This document shows positions 1 to 9,245 of a stretch of 64,000 nt of DNA, one piece after another (the first letter of the stretch is position 1; the number at the start of each line of letters is the position of its first letter). Location of the stretch: NCBI GenBank assembly GCA_964406005.1, contig CAYOPZ010000014.1, positions 1 to 64,000 of the forward strand. Direction: 5' to 3'. Source of the DNA: CAYOPZ01 sp964406005. Its GTDB lineage: Bacteria; Bacteroidota; Bacteroidia; Bacteroidales; SM23-62. Position numbers and translations under genes: made by a program. The notes beneath the pieces were generated by a model that was not told the DNA's origin, did not search any database, and saw nothing but the letters and a program-made list of their open reading frames with translations.

Positions 1-165
1 GGGTAGCTACGTCTGGAAGGGATAAGCACTGAAAGCATCTAAGTGCGAAGCCTGCCTCAAGATGAGATCTCCTTTAAGGGTCGTTGAAGATGATGACGTT
101 GATAGGTCGCAGGTATAAAGGCAGCAATGTCAAAGCCGAGCGATACTAATTACCCGTAGCTTTCT
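1..165 (+). rRNA. 23S ribosomal RNA, 3' end (partial)
   Basis: The window opens inside the last part of a large-subunit rRNA. The stretch with GGATAAGCACTGAAAGCATC, then AAGTGCGAAGCC and CAAGATGAGATC, is the conserved 3' domain of bacterial 23S rRNA, and GAGCGATACTAATTACCCG lies near the usual Bacteroidota 3' end. The 5' part is outside the window. The exact 3' end is an estimate. A 5S gene follows after about 54 bases, the normal operon order. Confidence 0.95.
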
Positions 166-219
166 CTGTGGATTTTAAAATTTTGCTCTTCCATTAATAC
201 GTCTAAAATATTGATGATC

Positions 220-331
220 TTAAGGTGACTATTGCGACGGGGATCCACCTCTTACCATTCCGAACAGAGAAGTTAAGCCCGTCAGCGCCGATGGTACTGC
301 GTTTGCGGAAGAGTAGGTCGTCGCCGACTTT
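220..331 (+). rRNA. 5S ribosomal RNA
   Basis: This is about 112 bases with the universal 5S core (CCATTCCGAACAGAGAAG, then TTAAGCCC and GCGCCGATGGTACTGC) and the 3' strand GAGTAGGTCGTCGCCGAC. It sits directly after the 23S gene and is followed at once by a terminator, so it is the last gene of the rRNA operon. The ends are set by similarity to Bacteroidota 5S genes and may be off by a few bases. Confidence 0.95.
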
Positions 332-334
332 CAC

Positions 335-366
335 AACCCCGGTTCTTTCCGAGCCGGGGTTTTTTA
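335..366 (+). terminator. Intrinsic terminator of the rRNA operon
   Basis: The arms AACCCCGG (335-342) and CCGGGGTT (354-361) form a GC-rich stem with further pairs inside, and a run of six T residues follows. The position, four bases after the 5S gene, fits the end of the rRNA operon. Confidence 0.9.
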
Positions 367-460
367 ATGGTTTCTGGCGGGCAGGTATAAAATCACAGCG
401 GCAGATCATCTGGCTGAAAACAGGTTCGTCCGCTGCTTTGCAATGAAACTCGCAGCCGTT

Positions 461-3400
461 TTACCTGACAATCATCCTGGATGTGGATACCCCCTGGTTG
501 ACAACCAGCCTCAGAGTGTAAACCCCGCTGCTCAGGGCGGAAGCATTATATTCTATTCTGTGGCTTCCTCCACTCTGTTTATCCGAATTGACAATTATAT
601 CCACCATGCGTCCCATCTGGTCGAATATGGTCAGTTGAACATTCGATTCCACAGGCAATTCATAGACAATATAAGTAATGTCCCCGAATGGGTTGGGATA
701 ATTGCCCAGCAGATACGTGTTGTTCATGTATCTGTCAGATACTGTTGATGCGCTTCCGACAGTCACGGCATTACAGCTTGTGTCCGAGGCACCGGTAACA
801 GGGTCTGAAATTGCCAGGCAGACCTGGTAAGTACCGGGTTCTGTATAAACATGGGCAGGTCTGAGGGAGGTTGTATCAAGGGTTCCATCACCGAATGACC
901 ATTTCAGTTTGCCGGCATCACCAAGTGATACACCAATGAAATTAACTGGATAGTACCCGTTTTTAAGGGTTGAGCTGTCTATGTCAAAATCAAAATCCAC
1001 CTGAAGCCCCGAATTTCCTTTGGACACATTTATCAATTCAGCATGTTTTCCGGTGCAACCGGTTGATGTGTTCTTTATGCGCAGTTTGATCAGGTAAAAA
1101 CCGGGATCATCATAGCTGTGTACCGGATTACGGGTTTCTGATATGGAACCGTCACCGAAGTCCCAGGTCCACGAATCGGGTTTGCCCTGTGACACATCCA
1201 TGAAGGACACAATCATTGATGCACTGTCGACAGTGTAATAGAAATCCGCAAAGCAATTTTTCGGTTCTTCTGCGGGCAGGCGGACATAATCGCAGTGCGT
1301 GTTGGCTATGCCATACCTGTTGACCACGGTCAGGCAGGTCATATAATATCCGCCTGCCGGGTAAGTATGGCTCGTAATGTCGAAATCCGTTGAGTAAGTA
1401 CCATCCCCAAAGTCCCAGACCCACTTCGCGACATCTCCCCTGGACCGATCCTTGAATCTGACTTTTAAAGAACCCGGATCATTCCGGTAAATATAATCCG
1501 CGCGGCAGTCTATGCCCTCGCTTCCGATAAGAATAACCTCATCATGATAGTCCATGCATCCGCTGGCGGAATCAAATGTATTCAGTCCCACGGTATAGTA
1601 GCCGGGCTGTGTAAATTGATGCTTCGGATTTTCCATGGATGAGATGCTTCCGTCCCCGAAAATCCATTGAAAGTCGGAAATGGTCCCGATAGCTATCGGG
1701 TTGAAATAAGCCAGATTTTCGGAAGAATCCACGAAGTACTCGAAATCTGCGGAACAATCAATATTGCCCACCTGGATTTCCTTCATGTAATGGTCCATAC
1801 ATTGACCGGTAGCATCGATCACGGTCAGGGAAACATGATACAACCCAGGCCGGTCGTAAGTATGTGTAAATTCTTTCTCGGTTGAATAATTCCCGTCATC
1901 CAGATACCAGAAATACCCGGTGATGTTTCCCCTGGATTTGTCAATAAATTCCACAGTGTTTGTGCTTATGTCCGGGGAATAATCGAACAGGGATCTGCAG
2001 TCGGCATTTCCTACCTGTATATATTCTGAATAGGAATCGAAACAATCAGTGATGTTATCATGAACAGCCAGGCTGATCAGATAATACCCTTCTTTGTCAT
2101 ATCGATGGTCAGGATTCCGGGCAGTGCTGGTACTTCCGTCTCCGAAATCCCAGAACCAGGATATCCCGTCTCCCTGTGATTTATCCACGAATGATATGGA
2201 ATTGCTGTCGGCATCAGTAAAAAATGAGAAGTCAGCTTTAATATTGCAGCCGGGTGTGCCAACCCGGATTTCGGTACAGGTTTGATCATGGTTGCCTGCT
2301 TCATCTCTTACAAACAGGCAAACAGGATAAACCTGTGTTTTATCATATTGGTGCGAAGTATCCTGTACCTGATCATGGTGGCCATCTCCGTATGTCCAGT
2401 ACCAGGAAGAGATGTTGCCGCTTGACTGATCCGTAAAAGTTACCGTCCTTTCAGCCGTATCCACAAAATATATGAAGTCAGCGATCAGTTCTGTGGCTCC
2501 GGCCCTGATCCCGGTACAGAAGTCTGACTGACAACCTGAAATTGTATCACGGACTAACAGGCAGACCGGATATGTACCCGGCTCGTCAAATGTATGTACA
2601 GGATGCTGTAAGAAGGAATTATTCCCATCGCCAAAATTCCAGTACCATTTATTTGCGGTCCCCGCCGAGATGTTCGTGAAACGAACTGTGCTGTCATTTT
2701 CATACTGGTAAGTGAATTCTGCAAAGCAACCGGTATTTCCGATTTCCAGTCTTTTACAACTTTTCTCCACGCAATCTCTCATTGTATCTATCGCCACCAG
2801 GCAGACATCATACATCCCCGGAAGCGCGTAAACATATGAGGGATTTATATCATTAGCTATGCCACCCTCTCCAAAGTTCCAATTGTATTGATTTGCGTCC
2901 GAAAGGTTTGTGAAATGCACAGTATCCCCGTTTATTTCATAAGAAAAGTCAACGGTGATGGCACAGGGATTCAGCCCAGGTTCCTCAATCAGGATGGCTT
3001 CATTCCACTGATTGCCCCCGGCATCCGTAACAATACATGAATACGTCCCCGCCATAAGAAAATTTATGTCCTCCGTGACGGCACCGTTGTCCCAGCTGTA
3101 AGTATATGGAGGTGTGCCCCCAGCCACAGTAAGGTCAACAGCACCGTCATGACCATTCGGGATTGTAACGTTCTTCCCGGAAAAGATGACCAGAAGAGAA
3201 TCGGCGTAAATGGTCAGTGTATCGGTTGCAAGATCAGAATCACTGAATCCAAGGACATTCTTGTTTATTAGTATGCCAAAAGAATTATAGTCAGCTGTAA
3301 AGTCATTTCCATCAAATTCCAGATGGAGAATAGCCGTGGAGGGATCTGCATTGCTGATGCTGTCAATAGAAAGACCTGAAGGACCATTCTGAAGCGTGAA

Positions 3401-6400
3401 ATCCAGCGGTGAAAGCAGATGGTAATTGATAAATGTGTCAACGTTCAGGGAAAGAATGATGCTTCTGTTATCAAGCTTATTTTCAAAAAGCAGGGAGTCC
3501 GGTGCAATATCTGCTGATGGCATGGGTGCCGAGATTTTAACATTGTTTGACTGTATGGTTGAAAACGGCAGACTTTTATTTCCTGCCTGGTCTGTAAGTA
3601 TGATACTTACCTCCAAATTCCCTTCAGTTACGTTTTTATCGCCGGGTAAAACAGTGTATGATATGAGGTATATACCTCCTCCCATATCCCGGAATACGAC
3701 ATTTAAAGCGGTAATGAATACGCCGTTAACGGAAGTGGAATCCCCTGCCACATAGCCGGCTTCATCTGCGGTCAGGATTAGTTCGAGGGTTTCGCCCGGC
3801 ATCAGTGAATCGTCCGTGGAAAGAATCACCGTAGCGGAAATGACCGGGGCATTGGCATCGATGGGATCATTGTCCTGGCTGATGGGATTCTCCCAGATAT
3901 TGCCCGAGACCGGTCCATTCATCAGTTGCAGCTCCGATACGGGGATATCCTCGTCTGCAGTGAAATCCATTCCGCCCTCCGTGATGCTGAAGCTGGTATG
4001 ATAGGTTGTGTTGTCCAACCTGCTTAAAGAACCGACAGGATAGCCTCCTATGGTCCCCGAGTTCAGTGTAAATAAGGAGTCATGGTCATCTTCAACAAAG
4101 ATTGTCAGTAGAACAGTATCTCCTATTTTCATAGCCGTATCCGGTATGGAGATACCGGTGATAACCGGCTCGATCTCAGGAATGACAGAAACCATGTTGG
4201 AGAGAAGTCCGTCCGAGAATGTCTGGATCAGTACCTCATGCCGGATGGAAACCCGGAGATCATTTATGACAGTGTCAAAATCCGATCTGTCAAATCCAAG
4301 ATAGAGTTCAACGCTGGCAGGCATCGCTTTCCCGATGCTATCAATGCTTAAACCGGGCGGCGCATTGATAAGAGTGAAATCTTCCGCATTGATGGAATCC
4401 GGATTAATAAACTCTTCTTCTGTAAGCGTTAGAGACAGATACCTGTCTTCCAGGATTGATTCGGCCAGAACGGAATCCGCATCGATGTGGGCCATCGGAT
4501 TTTCGACATAGGCGAGAATGTCCAAATCGCATGATGTAATTGCAGTATCGGCATACCTTAAATTTCCCGGCCTGACGGAGACACTAAAATCTGATATATC
4601 CTCATCGAAGTCCCGGTATATGAACTGCAGGTTTAACCTGGCCCCGTCAAATGATTTATCCGTTACACTCTCAATGCTCAGGCCGGTCGGGGCATTGTTT
4701 AAAATAAAATCGTCCTGGTCAAGCGACCCGGGGTTAATGAATGAATCCTGTTCTACCGTAATGTTCAGGTACCGGAAATCAAGATCGTATTCGGCCATAA
4801 TTGAATCAGGAGTGGCAGAAATAGCGGTAGGTTCCCTTGTGTAAGTGATGAACAGGGAATTGCTTATAAGTGGATTTTCACTGTTAAACAGTTCAACGTT
4901 ATCGATCTGCAACCTGAGATGTGGGTAGCTGATATCAAAGTCTGTACTGTCGAATGCAAGGTAAATGATTGAAGTTGAGGAATCTGTATAAAAGATGGAA
5001 TCGATCGTCAAGCCGGGAGGAACATACAGCAGGGTGAAATTCAACGGGTCAGGTGAAGTGTTAATAAAATAATCATTTGTCAGATTTGCAGTTAAATAAT
5101 TGCCATCCAGATTGGATTCATCCAGAGCTGTCCCGGGGGTAATATGCAGAAGTGGATGAGGTTCCATTAAATATGTTATGGTCAGACTGTTACTTGTTAC
5201 CGGGAAGGGACTGAAGAACAGTTCCATTGTATCCACTGTTACGTAAAAATCGGAATACACGGAATCAAAATCAGTTCCGTCGAAAGCCAGTTCAATGATT
5301 GCCTCTGCAGAATCCGTAAAAGTAACGGATTCTATCGTCAGACCGGAAGGGCCGTTATTCAGCATGAAATGAACCTGATCGAGCATTGAATCCTGAAAAA
5401 TCACTCCGCCTTTAAGTTCCAGGATAAGATAATTGCTGTCGAGATTTGACTCGTCAAGGTCCGTTCCCGGTGTAATTATGGCCATTTCGGTTTCGTCGAC
5501 GGCCGTTATTGTCAATGCATTGCTTGTGAGCGGAGCCGTGCTGCGGACCAGTTCTGTCGTATCTATGGTAAGAGAAAAACCGCTGATGTCCGTATTGAAA
5601 TCCGTGCCGTCAAAGTTCAGGTATATCAAGGCAGAAACCGTGTCAATATATTCGATTGAATCTATCGTCAAACCTTCGGGTGCATTGTTCAGGTCAAAGT
5701 TCACATAGTACAGAAAAGCATCCCTGAATAATTCGTTTGTGAGATCCACGGTCAGATGATTTGTATCCAGGGTGGATTCCATTAATGTGAACCCCGGTGT
5801 GATTGTTAATTCCGGTGCGTCTTCATCAACGGCTGAAATAACCAGGCTGTCGCTTGTAAGGGGGGCAGTACTGACAACCAGCTCGGCTGTATCGATGGTG
5901 ACAGAAAAATCCGGGATGTCCGTATCAAAATCTGTACCGTCAAAAGCCAGGAATATCAGGGCAGTAGAGGGTGTCGTACAGTATACTGAATCCATTATCA
6001 AACCCGGGGGTGCATGGTTCAAGAGAAAATTAAATGTATCCAGTTCGTTATCCCTGAATTGTTCATGATACAGATTCACTTCAATCGTGTTTCCGTCCAG
6101 ATTCGACTCGCTCAGTTCTGTCCATGGGTCCAATACGGCCCTGGGTTCATGGTAGGCTGAAATGGTTAAGGTGTTGCTTATCAGCGGGGATGTACTGTAC
6201 GATAATTCAACCGGGTCAATGCTTACCGAGAAATTTGCATATACTGAATCAAACCCGGTCCCGTTAAAGGCCAGGTCTATGATTGCACGGGATGAATCCG
6301 CAAATGTAACCGTGTCTATTGTAAGGCCCGGAGGTTGACCGTTAAAAATGAAGTTGCCGGCATTGAGTATGGAATCGCTGAAGATTTCATTAATAAGATC

Positions 6401-6865
6401 CAAGATCAGTATATTCCCGTCCAGGTTGGTATCGACAAGGGGAATGGCCGGAGTAATAGTGGCTATGGGAGCCGTTTCATCGATAGCGGTTATTGTCAAG
6501 GTATTGCTTATAAGCGGATTTTCACTGAAGATCAGTTCGGTTGTATCGATTGTGACAGAAAAATCCGTGATGTCCGTGTCAAAATCTGTACCGTCAAAAG
6601 CCAGATCAATTACGGCCAACGAGGAATCGGAGTAAACAATATATTCGATATCAAGACCGGGGGGTGCATTGTTCAAAGTGAAGCTGATCTGATCAAGCGT
6701 AGAATCCATAAAAAAATCACCTGTTAAAACAATGGTGATATGATTGCTATCCAGATTGTATTCATCCAGGTCTGTATCCGGTATCAGCGTTGCGCTTTGT
6801 CCGAAAGAGAGCAAAAGATGAAACAGGAAAGGAATAATCGGAAACAGGCGTTTAGGGGCTGACAT
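461..6865 (-). CDS. Giant repeat-rich surface protein with PKD domains and T9SS type A sorting domain
   Basis: This 2134-residue protein is predicted to be secreted and held at the cell surface by the type IX secretion system. A hydrophobic signal peptide covers residues 1-23, ending near FGQ. Eight tandem repeats of about 105 residues follow (roughly 25-890), with the recurring motifs ESNLDxNYL, LNNAPPGL and LAFDGTDFD. Next come Ig-like segments (about 900-1115), a ninth diverged copy of the repeat, one SprB-like segment (GGTPPYTYSWDNG, about 1232), and nine PKD domains (about 1303-2045) with WDFGDGS-type motifs. The end is a T9SS type A C-terminal domain (GNYPNPF, about 2053, then GVYTLRLV). 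The ligand is unknown; adhesion is the usual guess for such proteins and is inference here. The gene stands alone, running towards the rRNA operon. Confidence 0.9.
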   Translation of the reverse strand: MSAPKRLFPIIPFLFHLLLSFGQSATLIPDTDLDEYNLDSNHITIVLTGDFFMDSTLDQISFTLNNAPPGLDIEYIVYSDSSLAVIDLAFDGTDFDTDITDFSVTIDTTELIFSENPLISNTLTITAIDETAPIATITPAIPLVDTNLDGNILILDLINEIFSDSILNAGNFIFNGQPPGLTIDTVTFADSSRAIIDLAFNGTGFDSVYANFSVSIDPVELSYSTSPLISNTLTISAYHEPRAVLDPWTELSESNLDGNTIEVNLYHEQFRDNELDTFNFLLNHAPPGLIMDSVYCTTPSTALIFLAFDGTDFDTDIPDFSVTIDTAELVVSTAPLTSDSLVISAVDEDAPELTITPGFTLMESTLDTNHLTVDLTNELFRDAFLYYVNFDLNNAPEGLTIDSIEYIDTVSALIYLNFDGTDFNTDISGFSLTIDTTELVRSTAPLTSNALTITAVDETEMAIITPGTDLDESNLDSNYLILELKGGVIFQDSMLDQVHFMLNNGPSGLTIESVTFTDSAEAIIELAFDGTDFDSVYSDFYVTVDTMELFFSPFPVTSNSLTITYLMEPHPLLHITPGTALDESNLDGNYLTANLTNDYFINTSPDPLNFTLLYVPPGLTIDSIFYTDSSTSIIYLAFDSTDFDISYPHLRLQIDNVELFNSENPLISNSLFITYTREPTAISATPDSIMAEYDLDFRYLNITVEQDSFINPGSLDQDDFILNNAPTGLSIESVTDKSFDGARLNLQFIYRDFDEDISDFSVSVRPGNLRYADTAITSCDLDILAYVENPMAHIDADSVLAESILEDRYLSLTLTEEEFINPDSINAEDFTLINAPPGLSIDSIGKAMPASVELYLGFDRSDFDTVINDLRVSIRHEVLIQTFSDGLLSNMVSVIPEIEPVITGISIPDTAMKIGDTVLLTIFVEDDHDSLFTLNSGTIGGYPVGSLSRLDNTTYHTSFSITEGGMDFTADEDIPVSELQLMNGPVSGNIWENPISQDNDPIDANAPVISATVILSTDDSLMPGETLELILTADEAGYVAGDSTSVNGVFITALNVVFRDMGGGIYLISYTVLPGDKNVTEGNLEVSIILTDQAGNKSLPFSTIQSNNVKISAPMPSADIAPDSLLFENKLDNRSIILSLNVDTFINYHLLSPLDFTLQNGPSGLSIDSISNADPSTAILHLEFDGNDFTADYNSFGILINKNVLGFSDSDLATDTLTIYADSLLVIFSGKNVTIPNGHDGAVDLTVAGGTPPYTYSWDNGAVTEDINFLMAGTYSCIVTDAGGNQWNEAILIEEPGLNPCAITVDFSYEINGDTVHFTNLSDANQYNWNFGEGGIANDINPSYVYALPGMYDVCLVAIDTMRDCVEKSCKRLEIGNTGCFAEFTYQYENDSTVRFTNISAGTANKWYWNFGDGNNSFLQHPVHTFDEPGTYPVCLLVRDTISGCQSDFCTGIRAGATELIADFIYFVDTAERTVTFTDQSSGNISSWYWTYGDGHHDQVQDTSHQYDKTQVYPVCLFVRDEAGNHDQTCTEIRVGTPGCNIKADFSFFTDADSNSISFVDKSQGDGISWFWDFGDGSTSTARNPDHRYDKEGYYLISLAVHDNITDCFDSYSEYIQVGNADCRSLFDYSPDISTNTVEFIDKSRGNITGYFWYLDDGNYSTEKEFTHTYDRPGLYHVSLTVIDATGQCMDHYMKEIQVGNIDCSADFEYFVDSSENLAYFNPIAIGTISDFQWIFGDGSISSMENPKHQFTQPGYYTVGLNTFDSASGCMDYHDEVILIGSEGIDCRADYIYRNDPGSLKVRFKDRSRGDVAKWVWDFGDGTYSTDFDITSHTYPAGGYYMTCLTVVNRYGIANTHCDYVRLPAEEPKNCFADFYYTVDSASMIVSFMDVSQGKPDSWTWDFGDGSISETRNPVHSYDDPGFYLIKLRIKNTSTGCTGKHAELINVSKGNSGLQVDFDFDIDSSTLKNGYYPVNFIGVSLGDAGKLKWSFGDGTLDTTSLRPAHVYTEPGTYQVCLAISDPVTGASDTSCNAVTVGSASTVSDRYMNNTYLLGNYPNPFGDITYIVYELPVESNVQLTIFDQMGRMVDIIVNSDKQSGGSHRIEYNASALSSGVYTLRLVVNQGVSTSRMIVR
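4190..6795 (-). repeat. Eight tandem coding repeats of about 315 bases
   Basis: These are the DNA units behind the eight N-terminal repeats of the large surface protein. Each unit ends with a serine/threonine-rich SNTLTIT-type strand and begins with a variant of ESNLDGNYL. The boundaries are approximate. The units have diverged at the DNA level, so recent amplification is unlikely, but long similar blocks remain, for example those encoding LAFDGTDFDTDI. Confidence 0.7.
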
Positions 6866-7028
6866 TCTGTTTACATTGTATACTGATTATACTTCAGGAT
6901 TTTGGGATCGATAATGCTTCCTGATATAAAGTTATAAAAAGGACAATTGAAATTCAATATGCCAGCCCACCATTTTATATGAACAGCAGGTGAAAAATAA
7001 GCAACATTCAATTTGAGGCGTTAGGAAA

Positions 7029-7112
7029 CCATATCCCGAAGTTTAGCGTACGATGCTGTCTGAGCCCCGTTCGACGGGGCGGGTTGCATTGTGCAGCAAG
7101 GAAGGGATATGA
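7029..7112. other. Candidate structured RNA or cis-element
   Basis: CATATCCC (7030-7037) and GGGATATG (7104-7111) are perfect 8-base complements that could close a domain of about 82 bases. Inside are a strong hairpin, GCCCCGT-TCG-ACGGGGC (7064-7080), and a weaker one, TTGC/GCAA (7084-7099). This is nested pairing seen by eye only. It matches no RNA family I recognise, and the GTTCGA in the loop is not part of a tRNA. The strand cannot be decided. Confidence 0.3.
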
Positions 7113-7232
7113 TTTTAGCCGGAAAATTGCAGTTGCGGTTTTTCGCCTGTCGTTCATTCAGGGATAAGCCGGCAGGGAGAACCCCGGGATTCACTAAACG
7201 GGAGGATTTTCCGTTATAAATAATAATTCCGC

Positions 7233-7240
7233 TAAATTTG
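7233..7240 (+). promoter_or_regulatory. Bacteroidota -7 promoter box TAAATTTG
   Basis: This matches the TAnnTTTG element used by the main sigma factor of Bacteroidota. It ends four bases before the porin ATG, so transcription would begin at or next to the start codon. No clear TTTG at -33 was seen. Confidence 0.5.
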
Positions 7241-7244
7241 GGAC

Positions 7245-9194
7245 ATGAAGCAGATCCGAATTCTTATCCTGGCACTGGCTGTCCCATACCTGGCCCTGTC
7301 CCAGGAAGTTCCGGACTCGACTCCCGCCTTTGTAAAGACATGGATACTTACAGAGGATTTCACCACAATACAGGACTTTCATTTCGATACGATACAGACG
7401 GGTTTCCAGATCTTCAACCCCGTGTACAGGAACAGCATCTCGAACGCATATCTGGGCAATCTCGGGTTACAGAGCCGTAACAATTTGTATTTCAATAATG
7501 ACAGGCAACCCGGATTTTTTTTCCTGAGTCCCTATATTCCCTACCTCTATACCCCTGAAAAAACGATGTACTATAATATCACAAAACCCTTCACCATGCT
7601 GGAATACTATACTACCTCAACAGGGGGGGTGAAAGAAGAGAAGGAGGAGGTGTTCCATGCGGTGCACACACAGAATATTAATCCCTATCTGAATATGGGA
7701 TTCGACCTCAGGCTGCTTTCCTCGGGAGGGAAATATGCAAACCAGAAGGGGAAGGTTACGAATTTCACGTTTTTCGGGTCCCGTACGGGAAAGGATTATA
7801 CTGTGCATTCCAGCTTTCATTTCAATGGATTCAACGCACAGGAAAACGGTGGGCTCAACGGTGACAGCCTTTTTATAAATTCCGACAAAGAAGAGAATGA
7901 ATATGATGTCAATCTTGAAGAAGCCACTTCCGGGATCAGGTCAATAACCTACCATCTTACCCAACGATATCGTTTCGGGAAGATGACGGAAGTTGAGGAC
8001 AGCACCAGTAAAACAGGATTCAGCAGATTGCGTGACAAAACTGCCAAAACGGGTTCCATCGTACATACACTGGTCTATGACCGGGGCTACCGGGAGTACC
8101 TGGATCCCCTGGCAGGCAGCAATCCTGATTTTTACCCGGCCTTTTATATTGACAGCATTGAAACATATGATTCCACTTTTTACCGTTCACTGACCAACAC
8201 GCTGCAGTTGATGCTGGATGAAAATCCCAACCGGGATCATGATTTCGGGGCCAGGGTGTTTGTTTCGCACGAATGGGTACGCTATGCCTATAATACGGCG
8301 CCCGATTCCAGCTTCCGGGGGAACGATACGATTGTTGCTGATAATAAATCCTGGCAGTACGGGAATGTGCAAATCGGGGCAAGCGTTCTCCATACCGTAG
8401 GAACAGACTGGAACTGGGTTTTTCAGGGCAGGTTCTACCCCCTGGGATACAGGGCGGGAGATCTGATACTGAAGGGCGAGATCACCAGGGTGTTTCAGGG
8501 TAAACCGGGTGAATCCCGGATACGTATTTCAGGGGAAATGTCAATAGAAGAACCGGATCATTTTACGGAACATTATGAATCAAATCATTACAAATGGGAT
8601 AATGAATTCCGGAAAGTCAAGGAAATTCACGGGTCATTGCAGGTAAGCAACGAGGCCATATCGCTTTCCGCGCATGCCGATATGTCCCTGATTTCCGGCT
8701 GTGTTTATTTCAACCAGCAGGCTCTTCCCGTTCAGTACAATCCGGCGATTACCCTGATCGGTTTTGATGTAGGCAAGAAGTTCAGGCTCGGTCCCTTTCA
8801 TTCCGATCACAGGGCCGAATATTTGTTCATAAGCAACAGGGATGTGGTAAGAATGCCCGATCTCTCCTACTACACCTCCGATTATTTTGCCTTTCCTCTC
8901 GTACGGAATGTCCTGAATGTGGAGCTGGGATTCGACCTGTATTACTATACGAAATACAGGGGGCTTGCATACGCACCCTCTTCGGCTGTTTTTTATGCCC
9001 AGGAGATCAGGGAAATAGGGAATTATCCCTATATGAACCTTTTCATGACAGCGAAACTGAAAAGGACGCGTTTCTATATAAGATGGGACCATGTTTATGC
9101 AGGAATGATTAAAAAGAATTATTTTCATGTATTGAATTATCCGACACCCGGAAAGGTTTTCAGGTTTGGTCTGTCATGGACTTTCTATGATTAG
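7245..9194 (+). CDS. Putative porin, Porin_10 family
   Basis: This 649-residue protein has a signal peptide (MKQIRILILALAVPYLALSQ). The rest is rich in aromatic residues and alternating polar and hydrophobic stretches, as expected for an outer-membrane beta barrel, and it ends in FGLSWTFYD. Its length and layout, including an early segment with NLGLQSRNNLYFNND and a repeated pattern of strands and turns, fit the Bacteroidota 'putative porin' family (Porin_10). The substrate is unknown. It starts at an ATG placed directly after a TAAATTTG box, so the transcript may lack a leader. The MltF-like gene follows 51 bases downstream on the same strand. Confidence 0.75.
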   Translation: MKQIRILILALAVPYLALSQEVPDSTPAFVKTWILTEDFTTIQDFHFDTIQTGFQIFNPVYRNSISNAYLGNLGLQSRNNLYFNNDRQPGFFFLSPYIPYLYTPEKTMYYNITKPFTMLEYYTTSTGGVKEEKEEVFHAVHTQNINPYLNMGFDLRLLSSGGKYANQKGKVTNFTFFGSRTGKDYTVHSSFHFNGFNAQENGGLNGDSLFINSDKEENEYDVNLEEATSGIRSITYHLTQRYRFGKMTEVEDSTSKTGFSRLRDKTAKTGSIVHTLVYDRGYREYLDPLAGSNPDFYPAFYIDSIETYDSTFYRSLTNTLQLMLDENPNRDHDFGARVFVSHEWVRYAYNTAPDSSFRGNDTIVADNKSWQYGNVQIGASVLHTVGTDWNWVFQGRFYPLGYRAGDLILKGEITRVFQGKPGESRIRISGEMSIEEPDHFTEHYESNHYKWDNEFRKVKEIHGSLQVSNEAISLSAHADMSLISGCVYFNQQALPVQYNPAITLIGFDVGKKFRLGPFHSDHRAEYLFISNRDVVRMPDLSYYTSDYFAFPLVRNVLNVELGFDLYYYTKYRGLAYAPSSAVFYAQEIREIGNYPYMNLFMTAKLKRTRFYIRWDHVYAGMIKKNYFHVLNYPTPGKVFRFGLSWTFYD

Positions 9195-9245
9195 CAGGGC
9201 CTGTCTGCCTGGGGAGCTGTTGACGGGAAATCTTAAATCGTTTAC

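Larger units (their letters stand above)
6866..7244. other. Intergenic region of 379 bases, divergent, with inverted repeats
   Basis: This is the only gap over 300 bases in the window. It separates the leftward surface protein gene from the rightward porin gene, so promoters for both should lie here. It holds a short palindrome (ATTGAAATTCAAT, 6946-6958), a possible structured element at 7029-7112, and a TAAATTTG box just before the porin start. No convincing ORF or tRNA was seen. Confidence 0.6.

Noticed and set aside
4190..6795. CRISPR-like or non-coding repeat array
   Set aside because: The units are about 315 bases long, keep one reading frame and have diverged as coding sequence does; there are no spacers.
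7064..7080. Possible tRNA arm, because of GTTCGA in a hairpin
   Set aside because: There is no acceptor stem, anticodon arm or CCA in the right places; only one hairpin matches.
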